From: Brooklawnia sp963780175
GTDB taxonomy: Bacteria > Actinomycetota > Actinomycetes > Propionibacteriales > Propionibacteriaceae
Length of the DNA stretch: 64,000 nt
Direction of reading: 5' to 3'
Assembly: GCA_963780175.1 (NCBI GenBank)
Contig: CAWAAT010000007.1
Coordinates: forward strand, 62,001-126,000
Both the position numbers and the translations under genes were made by a program. The notes under the pieces were generated by a model. The model was not told where the DNA came from. It did not search any database and was given only the letters and a program-made list of their open reading frames with translations. Positions 28,244 to 36,596 of this stretch are shown piece by piece. Position 1 is the first letter of the stretch; every line of letters starts with the position of its first letter.

Positions 28244-28278
28244 CAGAAGGCGTCCGGCCATGCGCCGGGCGCCTTCTG
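28244..28278. terminator. Hairpin between the GlsB-like gene and the response regulator
   Basis: CAGAAGGCG (28244-28252) pairs exactly with CGCCTTCTG (28270-28278), and a second CCGGC/GCCGG stem sits inside. It lies between convergent genes; the plus-strand side is followed by TCGTTCT. Confidence 0.75.
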
Positions 28279-28308
28279 TCGTTCTGGGTCACACAGCTGT
28301 CGTGCGGG

Positions 28309-28997
28309 TCACACCAGCTTGCGGTCGGTGGCCCACTTGGTCAGCTGGTAGCGGTTGCTCAACTGCAGCTTGCGCAGGACGCTGGAGACGTGCGTCTCGA
28401 CGGTCTTGATCGAGATGAACAGCTCCCGGGCGATCTCCTTGTACGAGTAGCCGCGGGCGATCAGCTTCAGCACCTCGCGTTCCCGCTGGCTGAGCCGGTC
28501 GAGATCCTCGTCGATGGAGGCCACGTCGATCGAGCCGGAGAACGCGTCCAGCACGAAGCCGGCGAGCCGCGGCGAGAAGACGGCGTCATTGGTGGCGACG
28601 CGCCCGATGGCCTCGACGAGATCGGCGGTGGAGATCGACTTGGTGACGTAGCCGCGGGCGCCCGCCCGGATCACGCCGATGACGTCCTCGGCGGCGTCGA
28701 CTCACCGACAGGGCCAGGAACTTCACCTCGGGGTGGGTGGCGTGCACCTGCTTGACCACCTCCACTCCACCGCCGCCGGGCAGGTGGACGTCGAGCAGCA
28801 CGACGTCGGGGAGGGTTCGCCTGATGGCCGCTGACCGAGGTGGCCACGTCCTCGCCCTCCCCGACGACCTCCACCTGGCTGGCCGCCTTGGCCAGTTCGT
28901 GACGCACTCCGGCCCGGAAGATCGCGTGGTCGTCGACGAGCACGACGCGCCAGGGACCCTCGTGCTCCGGAGTCTGCTCGGTCTCGCTGAGGCTCAT
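28309..28997 (-). CDS. NarL/LuxR-family response regulator (two frameshifts)
   Basis: This is a DNA-binding partner of the upstream histidine kinase. The receiver domain starts RVVLVDDHAIFRAGVRHEL and carries the phospho-acceptor Asp in VLLDVHLPGGGG. The C-terminal HTH reads RLSQREREVLKLIARGYSYK, followed by KTVETHVSSVLRKL. The reading frame is broken twice. One extra base near 28829 breaks it between SVSAI and RRTLPDVV, and one near 28699 breaks it between ALSVS and DAAEDVIGV. Removing both gives a normal protein of about 228 residues. Start ATG 28997 overlaps the kinase stop as ATGA. Two +1 errors 130 bases apart suggest a poorly resolved stretch of assembly, but real decay is not excluded. 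Confidence 0.88.
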
Positions 28998-30412
28998 GCC
29001 TTCATCTCCAATCGAATCTCGGTGCCCTCACCGGGCGCAGAACGTAGCGTTGCCGACCCGCCGTGACGCTCCATGCGTCCGATGATCGACCCGCGCACGC
29101 CCATCCTGTCATCCGCGATCTCAGCGAGTTCGAAACCCCGGCCACGATCGCGGACGAACACCTGCACCAGCGGGGGCTCCTCGTCCCGATCGACCTCGGC
29201 GTAGACGTCGATGAGATCGGCCTCGGAGTGCTTCGCGGCGTTCACCATCGCCTCGCGAGCAGCCTGCACCATGGCGCGAAGGTCGCTCGTCAGGTCGATG
29301 TCACCCACACAGACCACCTCCACCGGGACGCCGAGTTCGTCCTCCACCTCACCGCCGGCCGCAACCAGTGCGCTGTGCAACGTGCCAGGAGTCGGGGCAT
29401 CGGCGTACAACCAGGAACGCAGTTCGCGCTCCTGACGCCGAGCCAGGGACGCTACCTGGCGGGGGTCCGAGGCCTGGCGCTGGATGAGTGCCAGGGTTTG
29501 CAGCACCGAGTCGTGCAGGTGGGCGGCCAGATCGGCGCGGGTGTCTGCCACCAGCTTCTCCTCGCGGACCGTGTTCAACTTGCGCTGGTACCTCAACACC
29601 CAGGGAGCAGCCACCACGGAGACACCGGCCAGCGTGAGCCCGGACACCCACAACACCACCGGGAGTTGGCTGACACCGATCTGCGCGGCGGCCATCATCC
29701 ACAGCGCCGCCCCGACCAGCCCCATACCCATCAGTACCCGCAAGGTTGCGGCCCACTTCTTGGTCCCGAGCAGCGGGGCGATCCACTGGGGCAGACCGGA
29801 CGGCCCGGACTCGGTGTCCTCGGGCGCGTCTGCCTGCAGCCAGACGAGGGCCACGCCAACCGCAGCGAGCATGGCCGGCCAGAAGACCGCTCCAGCCACC
29901 CCCAAGCCCAGCGACTGACCCAGCAGGAGTGCCCCGAAGGCGATCATCAACACCGCGGTGACCCGGGACGCGTTCGTGCGGCGGCTCGGCTGCGGTGTCG
30001 TGACGCGCAGGCCCTGGTTGCTCGCCGCCTGCAGCCCCGGCGGCTGGCAGTGAGCGGGTGCCTCCGGCATGACCATCCACAAGACGCCGTACACGGCGAC
30101 GGTCAGGACGCTGCTCAGGGTGAGCGCCACAAGGCCTGCTCTGACCAGCCACACCGGCCAGCCCAGGTGCTTCGCGATCCCACTGGCAACTCCGCCAACC
30201 CAGGCGTTCTGGCGGTCGCGGTACAGCGGAATCCGAGGTTGGGTTGCCGCTGCTCTCCCGGACGCGGACTCCTTGGCCGGGGGGGCTGCAGGTGGTTCGA
30301 CTCTCGACCAGTAGGCGGGTGGCTGGGGATATCTGATGCTCGTAGGAGCCGTGGCACCGGCCGAGTGACCGCCACTCGTGTCAAGGGGGCCTGGGTGCGC
30401 AGAACTCGTCAC
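28994..30412 (-). CDS. PspC-domain sensor histidine kinase
   Basis: The 472 residues include an N-terminal Pro/Ala/Ser-rich cytoplasmic stretch (1-60) and a PspC domain (about 61-117: LYRDRQNAWVGGVASGIAKH, then a membrane helix). Four further helices follow (150-275), then a HisKA_3 domain with His300 in AAHLHDSVLQT and an HATPase domain with EAMVNAAKHS and VRDRGRGFEL. This layout is typical of LiaS/NarX-type kinases that sense envelope stress. GTG 30412 is preceded by GGTGGG; start placement is uncertain because the open frame extends far upstream. It is coupled to the response regulator and divergent from another PspC gene. Confidence 0.85.
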   Translation of the reverse strand: MTSSAHPGPLDTSGGHSAGATAPTSIRYPQPPAYWSRVEPPAAPPAKESASGRAAATQPRIPLYRDRQNAWVGGVASGIAKHLGWPVWLVRAGLVALTLSSVLTVAVYGVLWMVMPEAPAHCQPPGLQAASNQGLRVTTPQPSRRTNASRVTAVLMIAFGALLLGQSLGLGVAGAVFWPAMLAAVGVALVWLQADAPEDTESGPSGLPQWIAPLLGTKKWAATLRVLMGMGLVGAALWMMAAAQIGVSQLPVVLWVSGLTLAGVSVVAAPWVLRYQRKLNTVREEKLVADTRADLAAHLHDSVLQTLALIQRQASDPRQVASLARRQERELRSWLYADAPTPGTLHSALVAAGGEVEDELGVPVEVVCVGDIDLTSDLRAMVQAAREAMVNAAKHSEADLIDVYAEVDRDEEPPLVQVFVRDRGRGFELAEIADDRMGVRGSIIGRMERHGGSATLRSAPGEGTEIRLEMKA

Positions 30413-30535
30413 CCCACCAGAGTCACACGCCCGAGGCCCGTTTGCCACCGGTGAGGGCCCCGAGCTTTCCCCCAGAACACCCGATTCGGGGCTCGTTCCG
30501 GGTCGACACCCATACGATTCCGCCTGCTGGCAGAC

Positions 30536-30541
30536 CAGACT
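30536..30541 (+). promoter_or_regulatory. Possible -10 box CAGACT before the PspC protein gene
   Basis: CAGACT ends six bases before ATG 30548. It differs at the first base from the TAGACT seen elsewhere. Confidence 0.3.
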
Positions 30542-30547
30542 TGTCCC

Positions 30548-31684
30548 ATGCCGACCCGTGCCCCGCAACCGTTCCAGCGGTGGCCACTGCGTCCCGCCGC
30601 CCCACAGACCCGCCGGGACTGGGCCGCGCAGTTCTTGGCGCTCGAACGAGTGCCCTCCCAGGGCAAGGTGACTGGTCTCAGTCCCGCGCTCGCCGCCTGG
30701 CTCGGGGTCGACGTCCTGCTGATCCGGGTGCTGTTCGTGATCACCGCTTTCAGCTCGGGTCTGGGCCTGATCCTCTATGTGGCGAGCTGGCTGTTGACCC
30801 GCGACGACCGGACTGGCAGTGCGCCCCTGGACCGAGTCGGGACGCACTGGCACGAGTTGCCGCCACGAGTGGTGGTGGGCTGGGCCGCGGGACTGAGTGT
30901 GCTGCTGTCCCTCACCTTCGGCGCTGCGATCGGCATCCGGGCACCCTCGATTGCGGTGCTGGCCCTGATGGTCTGGTTGGGCTCGCGAGCCCGGCAGCGC
31001 ACCCTGGGCACACTGGGTCCAGCAATGGCTGTGGTCGGCTCGACACCAGCCCTGAGCAGCCGATCCAGCCATACTCCGATCACCCCCCGAGGCCCTGGCG
31101 CAGGAGCATCGTCGCCTCGGCCGTCAACTGTGCCGCTGGCGCTGGCGGTGCTGGGCGCGGCCGGACTGGCCGCTGGGCTCACCTGGGAGACGAGTCCCGG
31201 GAACATGGTCGTTTCGGCTGCCGCCGCATTGCTCGTGGTGGGCATCGGGTTGGTGCTCACGGCATGGCGGGGCAGGTCGGTCCTGCTCGTGCTGTGCGGG
31301 ATCGTGTTGTCGGTGACGCTGGTCGTTGCCACCCTGCTCGCTCTTCGACCGGTGCGCCAGTTGGTGGCCCCGGCCGAGCAGTCGGACCTGCGGGACCTCG
31401 TCCTCACCGACGCCGCCTACGCCTTCGATCTGGCGAACCTGGATGTGGTCACCGACTCGACCTGGACCATCGTCGGAGTGTCGTCCACCGTGGCCCTGGG
31501 CCTGCCCAGCGACGAGAACGTGCACGTGCAGGTCCGCTACACCGGCTCGGTGGTCGGCCTGCCAGATGCCGTCCACACCGGCGACGGAACGGTGAGGTTC
31601 CAGCATGAGTTGACCCCTGCCGACCCCGTGCTCACCATCGTCCTGAATGTCACCTCCTCAGACGTCTGGGTCGGCGCGCCATGA
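30548..31684 (+). CDS. PspC-domain membrane protein
   Basis: The 378 residues have an N-terminal PspC domain (about 40-90: KVTGLSPALAAWLGVDVLLI and the following helix, ILYVASWLLT). Several further membrane segments lie between about 110 and 270. The last 110 residues (LRDLVLTDAAYAFDLANLDV onward) look like an extracytoplasmic beta-rich domain of the type found in LiaF-like or DUF4097-like proteins. It is divergent from the PspC-type kinase and probably works in the same envelope-stress circuit (inference). Its stop overlaps the next small gene as ATGA. Confidence 0.8.
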   Translation: MPTRAPQPFQRWPLRPAAPQTRRDWAAQFLALERVPSQGKVTGLSPALAAWLGVDVLLIRVLFVITAFSSGLGLILYVASWLLTRDDRTGSAPLDRVGTHWHELPPRVVVGWAAGLSVLLSLTFGAAIGIRAPSIAVLALMVWLGSRARQRTLGTLGPAMAVVGSTPALSSRSSHTPITPRGPGAGASSPRPSTVPLALAVLGAAGLAAGLTWETSPGNMVVSAAAALLVVGIGLVLTAWRGRSVLLVLCGIVLSVTLVVATLLALRPVRQLVAPAEQSDLRDLVLTDAAYAFDLANLDVVTDSTWTIVGVSSTVALGLPSDENVHVQVRYTGSVVGLPDAVHTGDGTVRFQHELTPADPVLTIVLNVTSSDVWVGAP

Positions 31685-31860
31685 TGAATCGTCCCAACGT
31701 CACCAGCACCGTCTGGGGCCTGTTGTTCATCGCCGTGGCGACGGTGGCCCTCCTGGGCACCGGCGGAATGGGCCTCAGCCTCGCGACGCTGAGCATCATC
31801 ACGGCCGTCGTGCTCATCGGCTTGGGATCTCTCATCCTGCTGCTGAGCCGCCATAACTGA
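31681..31860 (+). CDS. Small two-helix membrane protein downstream of the PspC gene
   Basis: This 59-residue frame starts MMNRPNVTSTVWGLLFIAVA and has two hydrophobic segments joined by a glycine-rich turn (GTGGMGLS), ending LLSRHN. The start overlaps the PspC gene stop as ATGA, which supports real translation. The short hydrophobic pair with a Gly turn resembles small proteins that follow PspC genes in other actinobacteria, but the family is not firmly recognised. A role in the same membrane-stress module is inference. Confidence 0.7.
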   Translation: MMNRPNVTSTVWGLLFIAVATVALLGTGGMGLSLATLSIITAVVLIGLGSLILLLSRHN

Positions 31861-31886
31861 TCAGCGCGGAATGATGTCGCAGGGGC

Positions 31887-33434
31887 TCACTCCCACTCGA
31901 TGGTGGCCGGCGGCTTGCTGGTGATGTCAAGCACCACCCTGTTGACCTGGCGGCACTCGTTGGTGATTCGGGTGCTGACCTGCTCGAGCACGTCGTAAGG
32001 CAGCCGTGACCAGTCGGCGGTCATCGCGTCCTCACTGCTGACCGGACGCAGCACCACCGGGTGCCCGTAGGTGCGTCCATCGCCCTGCACGCCCACCGAG
32101 TTGACGTCGGCGAGCAGAACGACCGGCATCTGCCAGACTTCCCGGTCCAGACCCGCCGCGGTGAGTTCGGCGCGCGCAATGGCGTCCACTTCGCGGAGCA
32201 ACTCGAGTCGGTCAGCGGTGACCTCCCCGATGATCCTGATGGACAACCCCGGCCCAGGGAAGGGCTGGCGGAAGACGATCGCCTCCGGCAGTCCCAATTC
32301 AAGCCCGGCGGCCCGCACCTCGTCCTTGAACAGTGAGCGCAACGGCTCGATCAGGGTGAACTGGAGGTCGTCGGGAAGCCCTCCGACGTTGTGGTGGCTC
32401 TTGATGTTCGCCGCTCCCTCACCGCCACCCGACTCGACGACGTCGGGGTACAGCGTGCCCTGGACCAGGAAGTCCACGCCGGCATCGCCGGCGATCTGGC
32501 GGGCCGCCGCCTCAAAACTGCGGATGAACTCCCGGCCGATGATCTTGCGCTTGGTCTCGGGGTCGGTGACCCCGGCCAGTGCTGTCAGGAAGCGCTCCCG
32601 CTCGTCGGCGACGACAAGACGAACGCCGGTCGCTGCAACGAAGTCCGTTTCGACCTGCTCGGCCTCGCCCTTGCGCAGCAGACCGTGGTCGACGAACACG
32701 CAGGTCAGCTGATCACCGATGGCTCGCTGCACCAGCGCTGCGGCCACCGCCGAGTCCACCCCACCCGAAAGTCCGCACAACACCTTGCGCTCGCCGACCT
32801 GGGCACGAACCGCGGCGACCTGCTCGGCCACGAAGTTCTCGCTCGTCCAGTCGGGGGTGCAGCCCGCCACACTGAAGAGGAAGTTGGCCAGCACCTGCTG
32901 GCCGGCCTCGCTGTGGGCGACCTCGGGGTGCCACTGAACGCCGGCGAGGCGCCGTCCGGCGTCCTCGAACCCCGCAACTGGCGCACCGGCGCTGTGGGCC
33001 ACCGGCCGGAACCCCGCTGGCGCGCGGGTGACCGCGTCCCCGTGACTCATCCAGACGCTCAACGTCGCAGGCAGCCCCTCGGTCAACCGGGACGCGGCGT
33101 CCACGCTCAGGCTGGTACGCCCGAACTCGGAGGTGGTCGTACGTTCCACCACCCCACCCAACCCCTGGGCCATCGCCTGGAAGCCGTAACAGATACCCAG
33201 GACGGGCATCCCGGCCTCGAACAGGCCCGGGTCGACCTGCGGCGCGCCAGGCACGTAGACCGACTGCGGACCACCCGAGAGGATGACGGCCTGCGGTTGA
33301 CGGGCCAGCACGTCCGCGACCGAAGATGTGTACGGCATGATCTCGGAGTAGACGTTCAGTTCACGCACTCTTCGGGCGATGAGCTGTGCGTACTGGGCGC
33401 CGAAGTCGATGACGATGACGGGACGTGGGGCCAT
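31887..33434 (-). CDS. guaA: GMP synthase (glutamine-hydrolysing)
   Basis: GuaA aminates XMP to GMP. The 515 residues hold a class I glutamine amidotransferase domain (about 1-195) with catalytic Cys in LGICYGFQAMA and a His-x-Glu in VQWHPEVAHSE. The ATP-pyrophosphatase loop is LSGGVDSAVAAAL and the C-terminal dimerisation domain has RQPFPGPGLSIRI and KPPATIEWE at the end. Cys in the nucleophile elbow is followed by Tyr, as usual. ATG 33434 is seven bases downstream of TAGACT. Two IMP dehydrogenase-family genes lie within 6 kb. Confidence 0.97.
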   Translation of the reverse strand: MAPRPVIVIDFGAQYAQLIARRVRELNVYSEIMPYTSSVADVLARQPQAVILSGGPQSVYVPGAPQVDPGLFEAGMPVLGICYGFQAMAQGLGGVVERTTTSEFGRTSLSVDAASRLTEGLPATLSVWMSHGDAVTRAPAGFRPVAHSAGAPVAGFEDAGRRLAGVQWHPEVAHSEAGQQVLANFLFSVAGCTPDWTSENFVAEQVAAVRAQVGERKVLCGLSGGVDSAVAAALVQRAIGDQLTCVFVDHGLLRKGEAEQVETDFVAATGVRLVVADERERFLTALAGVTDPETKRKIIGREFIRSFEAAARQIAGDAGVDFLVQGTLYPDVVESGGGEGAANIKSHHNVGGLPDDLQFTLIEPLRSLFKDEVRAAGLELGLPEAIVFRQPFPGPGLSIRIIGEVTADRLELLREVDAIARAELTAAGLDREVWQMPVVLLADVNSVGVQGDGRTYGHPVVLRPVSSEDAMTADWSRLPYDVLEQVSTRITNECRQVNRVVLDITSKPPATIEWE

Positions 33435-33441
33435 GCGCGAG

Positions 33442-33447
33442 AGTCTA
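33442..33447 (-). promoter_or_regulatory. -10 box TAGACT, leaderless guaA promoter
   Basis: The minus strand reads TAGACT, seven bases, ATG. The hexamer overlaps the palindrome TCTAGA. Confidence 0.5.
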
Positions 33448-33508
33448 GAACCTCCCCTACCCCCGGGGGCATGGAATGAAACGACAGCGGCTGCGAGTTG
33501 TCACGACC

Positions 33509-34438
33509 ATGACTATCTACACCGACGTGACCGCTCTGGTGGGACGAACCCCACTGGTGAAGCTGAACCGCCTGACCGAGGGTCTGGATGCGACCGTGCT
33601 GGGCAAGCTGGAGTTCTACAACCCGGCCAACTCGGTCAAGGACAGGATCGGCGTCGCGATGATTGATGCCGCAGAGAAGTCGGGCCAACTGGCCCCGGGG
33701 GGCACGATCGTGGAGGCCACCAGCGGAAACACCGGCATTTCTCTGGCCATGGTGGGCGCAGCCCGCGGCTACCGCGTGATACTGACGATGCCGGAGACCA
33801 TGAGCAAGGAACGCCGGGCGGTGCTGCGAGCCTTCGGTGCCGAACTTGTTCTCACGCCGGGCTCGGAGGGCATGCGGGGTGCGGTGGCCAAGGCCGAGGA
33901 GATCGGTGCCAGCGAGGGCGCTGTGCTGGTACGCCAGTTCGAGAACGCCGCCAACCCGCAGGTCCACTACCAGACGACTGGCCCCGAGATCTGGGGCGAC
34001 ACCGAGGGAACGGTCGACATCTTTGTCGCCGGAGTGGGCACCGGCGGCACCGTCAGCGGTGCAGGACGCTTCCTGAAGGAGCAGAACCCCAACATCCAGG
34101 TGATCGCGGTCGAACCCGCCGAATCGCCGCTGCTGTCGCAGGGAACGGCCGGACCGCACAAGATCCAGGGGATGGGGGCCAACTTCGTGCCCAACACCCT
34201 CGACCGCTCGGTGCTCGACGAGGTCGTGACGGTGCCCTCGCAGGTGGCCATCGAGACCGCGCGAGAGTTGGCCAGCCAGGAGGGGATCCTGTCAGGGATC
34301 TCGTCGGGCGCCAACGTCCGGGCGGCCCTCGAGATTGCCGCGCGTCCGGAGAATGCCGGCAAGACCATCGTCACGATCGTCTGCGACTTCGGCGAACGCT
34401 ACCTGTCGACACCGTTGTGGGCGGACCTCGTCGACTGA
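33509..34438 (+). CDS. cysK: Cysteine synthase (O-acetylserine sulfhydrylase A)
   Basis: This PLP enzyme makes cysteine from O-acetylserine and sulfide. The 309 residues contain the PLP lysine in NPANSVKDRIGVAM, the substrate loop EATSGNTGISLAM, the phosphate-binding GTGGTVSGAGRFLK and C-terminal SGISSGANVRAA. ATG 33509 gives MTIYTDVTALVGRTPLVKLN, the usual family start. ATG 33476 would add eleven residues and has a G-rich stretch upstream, so it is a fair alternative. CysE follows after 28 bases, forming a two-gene cysteine operon. Confidence 0.95.
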   Translation: MTIYTDVTALVGRTPLVKLNRLTEGLDATVLGKLEFYNPANSVKDRIGVAMIDAAEKSGQLAPGGTIVEATSGNTGISLAMVGAARGYRVILTMPETMSKERRAVLRAFGAELVLTPGSEGMRGAVAKAEEIGASEGAVLVRQFENAANPQVHYQTTGPEIWGDTEGTVDIFVAGVGTGGTVSGAGRFLKEQNPNIQVIAVEPAESPLLSQGTAGPHKIQGMGANFVPNTLDRSVLDEVVTVPSQVAIETARELASQEGILSGISSGANVRAALEIAARPENAGKTIVTIVCDFGERYLSTPLWADLVD

Positions 34439-34455
34439 GCACCCCCACGGGTGCT
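34438..34455 (+). other. Stem-loop between cysK and cysE
   Basis: AGCACCC pairs with GGGTGCT across a four-base loop, starting at the last base of the cysK stop. There is no T-run after it, so it may be a processing or partial-attenuation hairpin rather than a terminator. Confidence 0.45.
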
Positions 34456-34466
34456 TGGATGGTGCA

Positions 34467-35021
34467 GTGAGCATCTTCTCGACCATCCGTCTGATGGCCT
34501 CCCGCGTGAACGAGGACCTGGCCGCCGCCCAACGTGAGGATCCGGCGGCCCGGTCCAAGCTCGAGATCGCCATCCTCTACTCGGGGGTACACGCGATCTG
34601 GATGTACCGGGTGGCCCACTGGATGTGGCAGCGTCCCGGCCTGCGCTTCGGGTCACGGCTGGTGAGCCAGTTCGCCCGCTTCATGACCGGGATAGAGATC
34701 CACCCTGGCGCCACCGTCGGTCGGAGGTTCTTCATCGACCACGGCATGGGTGTGGTGATCGGCGAGACGGCGATCATCGGCGACGACGTCCTGATGTACC
34801 ACCAGGTCACCCTCGGCGGACGAGCCCGGGGCCGGTTCAAGCGCCACCCGACGATCGGCAATCGTGTCCTGATCGGCGCCGGCGCCAAGGTGATCGGTGA
34901 CATCACCGTCGGTGATGACGCCAAGATCGGTGCAAACGCGCTGGTGGTCAAGGACGTCGAGGCGGGCGCGGTCGTGGTGGGCATCCCGAGCACCGTCCAC
35001 CAGGGCGACGTCATAGCCTGA
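34467..35021 (+). CDS. cysE: Serine O-acetyltransferase
   Basis: CysE acetylates serine with acetyl-CoA to make the CysK substrate. It is the short (EpsC-like) form of 184 residues: a helical N-terminus (about 1-60), then a left-handed beta-helix of hexapeptide repeats. GIEIHPGATVGRRFFIDHGM carries the catalytic histidine; TLGGRARGRFKRHPTIG and IGANALVVKDVEAGAVVVG follow. GTG 34467 is chosen because earlier codons in this frame overlap cysK and lack similarity. It is transcribed with cysK. Confidence 0.94.
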   Translation: MSIFSTIRLMASRVNEDLAAAQREDPAARSKLEIAILYSGVHAIWMYRVAHWMWQRPGLRFGSRLVSQFARFMTGIEIHPGATVGRRFFIDHGMGVVIGETAIIGDDVLMYHQVTLGGRARGRFKRHPTIGNRVLIGAGAKVIGDITVGDDAKIGANALVVKDVEAGAVVVGIPSTVHQGDVIA

Positions 35022-35039
35022 GTTCGTGGCTCCGCTGCC

Positions 35040-35348
35040 TCACGGTTCGCGGGAGTCAGCGATCTGGACGTGGTGCCGCACGACCTCGCTGACGATGAAT
35101 TCGAGCAGTTTCTCGGCGAACTCCGGGTCCAGCTCGGCTTCTTGGGCGAGCGCCCGGAGCCGGGCGATCTGGCGCAACTCCCGGGCCTGATCGGCTGCCG
35201 GCAGACCCATCTCGGCCTTCAGGTGGCCGACTCGCTGGGTGATCTTGAATCGTTCGGCCATGATGTGCACCAGCGCCGAGTCAAGATTGTCGATGCTGCC
35301 GCGCAGGCGCAGCAGTTCCTCAGGCGTCGTGTCATGGCCCGTCGTCAT
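35040..35348 (-). CDS. Chorismate mutase (AroQ class)
   Basis: This 102-residue all-helical protein converts chorismate to prephenate for phenylalanine and tyrosine synthesis. The conserved line LLRLRGSIDNLDSALVHIMA, with RFKITQRVGHLKAE and the C-terminal Glu/Gln helix, fits the short AroQ-type mutase that in actinobacteria usually needs a DAHP synthase partner for full activity. ATG 35348 begins two bases after the guaB3 stop, so it is co-transcribed with an unrelated purine gene. Confidence 0.9.
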   Translation of the reverse strand: MTTGHDTTPEELLRLRGSIDNLDSALVHIMAERFKITQRVGHLKAEMGLPAADQARELRQIARLRALAQEAELDPEFAEKLLEFIVSEVVRHHVQIADSREP

Positions 35349-35350
35349 GG

Positions 35351-36454
35351 TCAGTGCACGATGAGATCGATGCGCTGGAACGACTTGACCTCGGTGTAGC
35401 CCGTGGACGCCAAGGCCCGGCACAGGGCGCCGACCATGTTCATGGTGCCGTCCGGGGTGTGCGAAGGCCCAACCATGACCTCCTCGAGACTGCCCACTCG
35501 CTCGACGGCCACCCGACGCCCACGAGGCAGGCTCTCATGCCAGGCCTCAGGCCCCCAGTGCCAGCCCTGTCCGGGGGCCTCGGACGCCCGGGCCAGCGGG
35601 GTGCCGAGCATGGCGGCATCCGCCCCGCAGGCCAGCGCCTTGACCACGTCCCCCGAGTAGCCCATCGAGCCGTCGGCGATGACGTGGACGTAGCGACCGC
35701 CCGATTCGTCCAGGTAGTCACGGCGGGCCTCGGCCACGTCGGAAATGGCGGTGGCCATCGGAACCTCGATGCCCAGGACGTGGGCGTTGGTCGAGGTGGC
35801 AGCACCGCCGAAACCGACCAGCACACCGGCCGCGCCGGTGCGCATCAGATGCAGCGCGGTCTGGTAAGTGGCGCAGCCGCCCACGATGACCGGCACGTCG
35901 TGCTCGTAGATGAAGCGCGTCAGGTCGAGCGAGGCGGCCCCTTTGGACACATGCTGAGCGCTCACCGCGGTACCTCGGATGACGAGGAAGTCGAGCCCGG
36001 TTCCCTCGACAGCGTGGGCGAACTCCTGGGTGTTCTGCGGGCTGAGCGAACCAGCCACGGGCACTCCCGCGTCCCGGATCTCACGCAGCCGCTCGGTGAT
36101 GAGTTCAGCCTTGATCGGCTCGGCGTAGACCTGCTGCAGCCGCCGGGTGGCCTCGGAGTGGTCCTCGATGGCCGCCAACTCGTCAAGCACCGGCTGCGCA
36201 TCGGCGTAGCGGGTCCACAGACCCTCCAGATTCAGCACGCCGAGGCCCCCCAACTTGCCGAACGCAACGGCGGTCGCCGGGCTCATGACCGAGTCCATCG
36301 GGGCGGCCACCATCGGGAAGTTGAAGCTGACGGCGTCGATGCGCCACTCCAGGTCGACCGTCTCGATCCCCCGAGTGCGCCGAGTGGGCATGATGGCCAC
36401 GTCGTCCAGCGAAAATGCCCGAGCTGCTCGTTTGCTGCGTCCGATGTCGTACAT
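35351..36454 (-). CDS. guaB3: GuaB3 family IMP dehydrogenase-related protein
   Basis: The 367 residues form an IMPDH/GMP reductase barrel without the CBS pair. The N-terminus MYDIGRSKRAARAFSLDDVA and phrases NFPMVAAPMDSVMSP and GSMGYSGDVVKALACGADA match the GuaB3 group common in actinobacteria. The loop that would carry the IMPDH catalytic cysteine (GxGSxCxTR) is replaced by GFGGAATSTNA, so it is unlikely to be an IMP dehydrogenase. Recent work on this group points to GMP reductase-like activity, which I recall but cannot check. AGGAGG lies seven bases before the ATG. Confidence 0.9.
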   Translation of the reverse strand: MYDIGRSKRAARAFSLDDVAIMPTRRTRGIETVDLEWRIDAVSFNFPMVAAPMDSVMSPATAVAFGKLGGLGVLNLEGLWTRYADAQPVLDELAAIEDHSEATRRLQQVYAEPIKAELITERLREIRDAGVPVAGSLSPQNTQEFAHAVEGTGLDFLVIRGTAVSAQHVSKGAASLDLTRFIYEHDVPVIVGGCATYQTALHLMRTGAAGVLVGFGGAATSTNAHVLGIEVPMATAISDVAEARRDYLDESGGRYVHVIADGSMGYSGDVVKALACGADAAMLGTPLARASEAPGQGWHWGPEAWHESLPRGRRVAVERVGSLEEVMVGPSHTPDGTMNMVGALCRALASTGYTEVKSFQRIDLIVH

Positions 36455-36540
36455 GGAATTCCTCCTCAGGGCCGGCGCCCAGACCAATCTAGCGTCCACC
36501 GGCCGGCCCCGCGCCAACGTCCGCCGCTGGGCGTGCAGAC

Positions 36541-36573
36541 GACTTGCCCCGCCCACCAGGGACGGGACAAGTC
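36541..36573. terminator. Hairpin between the LysM gene and guaB3
   Basis: GACTTGCCCCG (36541-36551) pairs with CGGGACAAGTC (36563-36573) with one mismatch. It lies 24 bases beyond the LysM gene stop and upstream of guaB3. Confidence 0.55.
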
Positions 36574-36596
36574 AGCTCAACTCAAGAGTCGGACGA

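Noticed and set aside
29063..30454. 463-codon plus-strand open frame opposite the histidine kinase
   Set aside because: Antisense to a kinase with all motifs; His/Gln/Arg-rich translation without domain pattern.
34335..34466. Extended cysE start inside cysK
   Set aside because: The upstream codons are cysK in another frame. GTG 34467 begins the recognisable family sequence.
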